Of a stretch of DNA of 64,000 nucleotides, positions 59,881-64,000 are shown piece by piece; position 1 is the first letter of the stretch, and each line of letters begins with the position of its first letter. The translations under genes were made by a program, and so were the position numbers. The notes below the pieces were generated by a model. That model did no database searches and was not told the origin of the DNA. It saw only the letters and a program-made list of their open reading frames with translations. Location of the stretch: positions 324,501 to 388,500 of the forward strand of contig CAKMXJ010000016.1 in the NCBI GenBank assembly GCA_928724745.1. The letters are read 5' to 3'. This DNA comes from Anthracocystis setariae. Lineage: Eukaryota; Basidiomycota; Ustilaginomycetes; Ustilaginales; Ustilaginaceae.

Positions 59881-60502
59881 CACATCCAGTACATACACAA
59901 GAACTGCAATCGAAGAAACGCATGCTGCTACTCATTGTATTTTGCACTTACGTGTGCCTGTTACTGTAGACGCATGGCTGCATTTCATCACGGTGCGCCG
60001 TCTTAGGCTGTGCAGAGAGTACAGTTACAACAAGAAATAGGGTTCAGCACGATGACGCTCGGCTGTGCGCCGGCCCGCAAGAAAAAGCCGACTTTTTTTT
60101 TTTTTTTGCTTCATCTTCCTCCACGTAACTGTATGTTCCTAACTGTATTACAGTAGTCGAGCCTATTTTGACGAGTTCGCACCTCGGCAGCCAAGAGCTT
60201 TAGTAGTGTTGGTTCCAAGAAGCATGAGCGACGGAACACCTTCGACGCCGTCACCCTAAAACTTGGGTAATGCGACCGATGATGGGCTTGCCTCATCCAC
60301 CTTCTTCCGGTCCAAGTTAGCGCTGCTTCTCTCTACATAACTGGGGGCTGCCGGCTCGTCCGAAACAAACTCGCCACACCATCATCATGCGCTTGCAAAA
60401 CTTGTACAGTAGAGCACCGTACCGTACAGTACCGTACTGAAGACCAACTATATATGAAATTGAATGGATTTCTTGGCTTGGCTCGGCTTGGCTTGGTGAC
60501 AT

Positions 60503-63139
60503 TTACGACTCCATCGCTTTCTCAAACACATCTCCTCCATTCTCCAGAAGCAGCAGAGAAGCTTCGCGCACGCGCATCAGATAGTCTTGGAGCAAGTTGC
60601 GCGAATTGTTCTGGATGAACTCGAGGTAGATCTTGTGTCGCTCGTCCGCCACAATCTCTGACAGCCGAAGAGCCATGCTGAGGTTGGTCGGAATCACGCT
60701 CGCCGTCTCCACCAGCATATCGTGAAGTCGCAGCACGATCTCAGGGATGTACGTCTGTCGAATATCGAACAGCTCGCGAGCCCGTCGTTCCGTCTCCAGT
60801 CCACCATCCACCGCACTCAGAGGAATCTTGAGCCAGTCGCGCTGCAGCAGAACCAGATCCAAGTCACGCGCTTGCTCCACCATCTGGCTGAGCGCCTTGA
60901 TCCAGTTCATGCGTTCGAGCTTGGACACACCCGCTCTTCGAGCTCCTGACGCAGCGCCGTGCTCGTTGGCCGAACCGATCATGTCGGTGGACCGTGTGGT
61001 CCAGAAGTGTTTGTAAGCCACGTGCGCCTCGAGAGCGGTGAAGAATGTGTCCCATCCAGAGCGCTCGATGTTCTGATCCATCCCGATCGCAACGCTGTCG
61101 GCACTCGAAAGCACCTCGCCTGGCATGCGGTCGCGGAGCACCTTGGCGGCGTGAAGTCGCCCCGTAGAAAGGAAAAGTCGCGTGAGCGCATTCGACTGCG
61201 TAATCGCATCCGCGAACGTGGATGGGTCAAACGTCAGCCAGTCGATCGCCCGAACCAGCACCTCCTCGTTGGCATCCAAACGCGTGTCAAATCTAGCTGC
61301 GTCCAGCTTGCCCGCCCCTCTTGCCTTGAGCGCACTACCAAAGCCAGCTGGCTCGCCAAATTCCGACACGATCGACGGGAAGAACTCGTCAAACACAATC
61401 TCGACCGTACATCGCGCCACTGCTGCCAAATCGAGGTTGTGCTCTTCAGCTTGGCGCAAGGCGTGCGCCTTGGCTTCGCGACTCGCGTGAACGTCCATCG
61501 AGCGCAGGAAATTCGCATAGCTCCTAGTTGCCGACTGCGGCTCGAGCGAGCTAGCATACATAGCCACAAGCTCGGTCTCACCTGCTGCCTCCAGAACCTG
61601 AACATAGCAGGACAGGATGGTGTTGCATGCAAAGTCAGGAAGCGAGATCGAGAGCAAGCGGAGGTAGAGGATGAGATGGGCAAAGAACCGCAGCAAGCGC
61701 GCAAAAGTGGCGGGCTCCAACGACACTTGCATGTCGCCGAGGTTGTCGGCAAAGCGGTTGAAGAGCTCCGGCAAGTTGTTCGAAATGATGCTTCTCTGCA
61801 CCAGACGGTATGGGTTATTCGCCTGCAAATGGATGCCGTGCGATTGTGTCTGGCTGAGTTTGTCGAAGACACCGTTCAGAGATCCAAGCTCACTCTCCAC
61901 CTTTGCCGGTCCTGCAGAGGCTGCTCCAGACCCAGCAGCAGTGACAGCAGCAGAGGCGGACGCAGAAGCGGCTTGTGCAAGCTTGACGGCGCCGTGCTCT
62001 CCATCGTTGAACAGTTCCACATCCGGATCCTGACTCCACCAGCTGTGCCCTTCATCTAGTTTGAGATCGACGGAGGCTTCCAACTTGGTATTGACGTGCG
62101 CCCAAAGAACCTCTTCCCAGCTTTGACTGACGTTGACAACCGACTGTAGCTCTCCTGCCAAAGATCCATAGAGTGCCCGTTCGAATTCGTCCAGATTCGG
62201 ATTAGCAGCGAGCTTGCGGCATGCTGATTTCCACAGAGATCGATTGCGATTACCGACGACACGGTCCACATCTTGCAAGTCGAGACTGAGGGCTGGGTCG
62301 TGATAGAGCATGGCACCGCGCAGTGTGGCCGCCCTCCAGCTTTGGTCGGTTTGATGGCACAGGTCGAAGGCAGCATCTAGCCGGCCTGCTCGTGCGTATT
62401 CGAAGAGTGTTCGAAGGAGAGCCTTCTCATAGGTAGCATCCTCCAGTTCCAGGCCACCTTCTCCGCGCGAAACCGCATCGGGATCGAGGTTCTTGACGGC
62501 TTTGCCACGATTTTTGGGCGCGAAGCTCGTGCTTGCAGCCGAGCCAAATGTCAACCTGCGTCCATCGCCGGAACTGGGTCCTCCGCCTACACTGGCTCGC
62601 TTCTCAGCTCGGACGCGGTTCTTGGTGAAGACGAGGTAGCCCTTGCGAACCTCTACGATGTGCTTGGGTGCCAGCGTCTCTTGCAGCCATTCGCGGATGA
62701 TCCTCAGCTCGTTAAGCGGCTCGTCCGCTTCGAAGATGGCTTGTATCGCTGCGAGAGGTGTTTGGTAAGGTTGGATCGCACCTGTCTCCGACTGATCTGA
62801 GCTGCCTTGCGCTTTGCGCTCCGAGCGTTGCAGTCGTTCCGATGTGAGCATGTGAACAAGTCGCCAGGTGTTCTTTTCGAGCTCCCACGCCGCCCTATCA
62901 TCGTCTTCTAGATTCTGTTCCTGACGGCGAGCGAGGTAGCCTGCATCATCGAGAGCCTCTTCGCCAAGACCAGAGCAGACATCGGCAAAAAGAAGGGCAG
63001 TTCCATTGTCGGGATCGATCCTGCTTGCTGGTTCAACGTCCTTACAAGCCTGAAGGACGCGAGCAAAGGCGATGAAGCTGGACTCGCTGCTCGGTGCGGT
63101 GGAACCTACCGCAGACGCAGAGGTCGAAGCAATCGCCAT
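60503..63139 (-). CDS. NUP84: nucleoporin Nup84/Nup107
   Basis: This 878 aa protein is a scaffold subunit of the Y-shaped (Nup84/Nup107-160) complex of the nuclear pore. It is almost entirely alpha-helical. Family segments include LLRTLFEYARAGRLDAAFDLCHQTDQSWRAATLRGA (about 245-280), the FERALYGSLAGE and QSWEEVLWAH segments, and a C-terminal LPEIVLRLHDMLVETASV ... LSEIVADERHKIYLEF that matches the end of the family. Ala-rich linkers occur near 390-420. Length is close to human NUP107 (925 aa) and longer than yeast Nup84 (726 aa). The start at 63139 gives MAIASTSASAV. Its promoter and leader lie at 63140-63500. Confidence 0.85.
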   Translation of the reverse strand: MAIASTSASAVGSTAPSSESSFIAFARVLQACKDVEPASRIDPDNGTALLFADVCSGLGEEALDDAGYLARRQEQNLEDDDRAAWELEKNTWRLVHMLTSERLQRSERKAQGSSDQSETGAIQPYQTPLAAIQAIFEADEPLNELRIIREWLQETLAPKHIVEVRKGYLVFTKNRVRAEKRASVGGGPSSGDGRRLTFGSAASTSFAPKNRGKAVKNLDPDAVSRGEGGLELEDATYEKALLRTLFEYARAGRLDAAFDLCHQTDQSWRAATLRGAMLYHDPALSLDLQDVDRVVGNRNRSLWKSACRKLAANPNLDEFERALYGSLAGELQSVVNVSQSWEEVLWAHVNTKLEASVDLKLDEGHSWWSQDPDVELFNDGEHGAVKLAQAASASASAAVTAAGSGAASAGPAKVESELGSLNGVFDKLSQTQSHGIHLQANNPYRLVQRSIISNNLPELFNRFADNLGDMQVSLEPATFARLLRFFAHLILYLRLLSISLPDFACNTILSCYVQVLEAAGETELVAMYASSLEPQSATRSYANFLRSMDVHASREAKAHALRQAEEHNLDLAAVARCTVEIVFDEFFPSIVSEFGEPAGFGSALKARGAGKLDAARFDTRLDANEEVLVRAIDWLTFDPSTFADAITQSNALTRLFLSTGRLHAAKVLRDRMPGEVLSSADSVAIGMDQNIERSGWDTFFTALEAHVAYKHFWTTRSTDMIGSANEHGAASGARRAGVSKLERMNWIKALSQMVEQARDLDLVLLQRDWLKIPLSAVDGGLETERRARELFDIRQTYIPEIVLRLHDMLVETASVIPTNLSMALRLSEIVADERHKIYLEFIQNNSRNLLQDYLMRVREASLLLLENGGDVFEKAMES

Positions 63140-63831
63140 CTTGCCTCACGATCCGATCACTTGGATGAGGAGAAGTGGTGAGACACAGCGACTTGAGGCT
63201 GAAGAGGATGGCTACGAAACGAGGTTGAGCAGAGGTCTTGGTCAGAAGACTAAGAAATCCAAGTGTAGTGTGTGTGTGTTGATTGTTCAAAAGTCGCGCC
63301 GTGCACTTTGCGTCTTCCGCAATCCGAATATCAAAGCAGTCTGTGACGCGGTTATCGTGCGGCATTCTGCGACGGCCCTGAGTTCTGTCTGCTTGCTTGC
63401 TTGCTTGTTTGCCTAAAAGCCGAACAAGGAAAAGCGAGCCAGTCAAACACAGCTTCGCCGGATGAGCCGCGTCGGCTGAGCACGTACAGTGAAATCTGGA
63501 TCACAATTAATTACACCCTCTGTCCAGGCTGAGCCCGCGCTTTTCTTTGCCTTTCGCCACCATCATCTGCCACATCCTTGCAGACGACACCTGCTGTCAT
63601 ACCGATTCTTTGCATCCATTCGACCACGTTTGACGTCGCCTTCACGACCGCATTGCACCGGGACCGTTTCCATTTGCATCCGCCTGTCGATTTGCAGTTG
63701 CGTTCCTTATCTAGACCTTCTAAGAAGCACGTCCCTTGATCAGCCGAGAATTGCTATCAGTTTGGTGTCGCCCAAGGAGGCATTTGAGAAGTCAACATAA
63801 ACTCAGAACAGGTGGTCTTCTTGTAGCAGCC
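63140..63831. other. promoter region of the NUP84 gene and right-edge intergenic DNA
   Basis: No recognised gene. Short TG and GCTT runs lie at 63266-63278 and 63390-63411. Confidence 0.5.
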
Positions 63832-63861
63832 ATGACAGCCGATATTGCAAGATCGTCCCAG
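63832..63861 (+). CDS. possible first exon of a gene cut by the window edge
   Basis: An ATG starts ten codons (MTADIARSSQ) that end exactly at CAG followed by GTTAGC, a weak donor-like sequence. A gene could continue beyond the window. This is only a guess from a short open stretch. Confidence 0.2.
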
Positions 63862-64000
63862 GTTAGCATCTCGCATCCATCCGTTCGTTTCATAAGCTGT
63901 CGCACTTGGCTCTGTCCTTTGCAATATCTGTGTGATCTTTTGCCCATCAAGTGGTTCTGTGCAACTTGGGAAATAGGATGGTACTGACACTTTGGTTTGC

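Larger units (their letters stand above)
58937..60502. other. intergenic region, Crypton upstream side to NUP84
   Basis: No gene recognised. It contains an ACAGC pentanucleotide repeat, a 50 bp CT tract, a 15-base T run (60093-60107) and palindromic GTAC-rich sequences (59731-59748, 60401-60440). It should include the Crypton's left border, whose position I cannot see. Confidence 0.5.

Overview
The window looks like nuclear DNA of a basidiomycete, most likely a smut (Ustilaginomycetes). The evidence is gene content and style: a Cel45 endoglucanase resembling smut egl1, long and mostly intron-less ORFs, short 75-90 bp introns with GTAAGT-like donors, a strong GC-ending codon bias that opens very long antisense frames, and microsatellite-rich intergenic DNA. 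Genus and species are not resolved.

Layout. 1-1470: a spliced gene with a Zn2Cys6-like cysteine cluster, possibly cut at the left edge. 1659-11666: a retrotransposon block. A Ty3/gypsy chromovirus with intact gag and pol lies on the minus strand, and a second, gag-less Ty3/gypsy pol lies head to head with it on the plus strand and ends in a 186 bp LTR. 12307-26586: a secreted GH45 endoglucanase, a tricalbin (ER-plasma membrane tether), a Cbp3/UQCC1 complex III assembly factor, a Ptc6-like mitochondrial PP2C phosphatase and an Itc1/ACF1-type chromatin-remodelling subunit. 26587-29210: gene-poor, with an eroded Tc1/mariner-like transposase. 29211-32066: a DUF2985 membrane protein. 32652-36004: a PIF/Harbinger DNA transposon with both expected genes (Myb/SANT protein and DDE nuclease) and matching terminal inverted repeats, but with lysine at the expected third catalytic position. 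36748-53068: housekeeping and regulatory genes, namely the complex I 75 kDa subunit, Aha1, a bZIP protein, a PSME3IP1/NIP30-domain protein, importin alpha, GTP cyclohydrolase II and a PPZ-type phosphatase. 54385-56523: a rearranged elongation factor 3 copy missing its N-terminal HEAT part and its second ABC domain and carrying a 119 bp tandem duplication. 56531-58936: a Crypton-type tyrosine recombinase with a GCR1_C tail. 60503-63139: the nucleoporin Nup84/Nup107.

Themes. Three genes concern mitochondrial respiration or quality control (Cbp3, complex I 75 kDa, Ptc6-like). There is no sign of a biosynthetic cluster. Four or five classes of mobile DNA sit in 64 kb: two Ty3/gypsy elements, Harbinger, a Tc1 relic and a Crypton. 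The most unusual spots are the broken EF3 beside the Crypton, the Harbinger catalytic substitution at a CpG-type site, the four-base gag/pol stop-start overlap, and introns that join halves of conserved motifs (zinc cluster, Aha1 C-terminus). No tRNA, rRNA or CRISPR was found. All family calls are from reading motifs; no database search was run.
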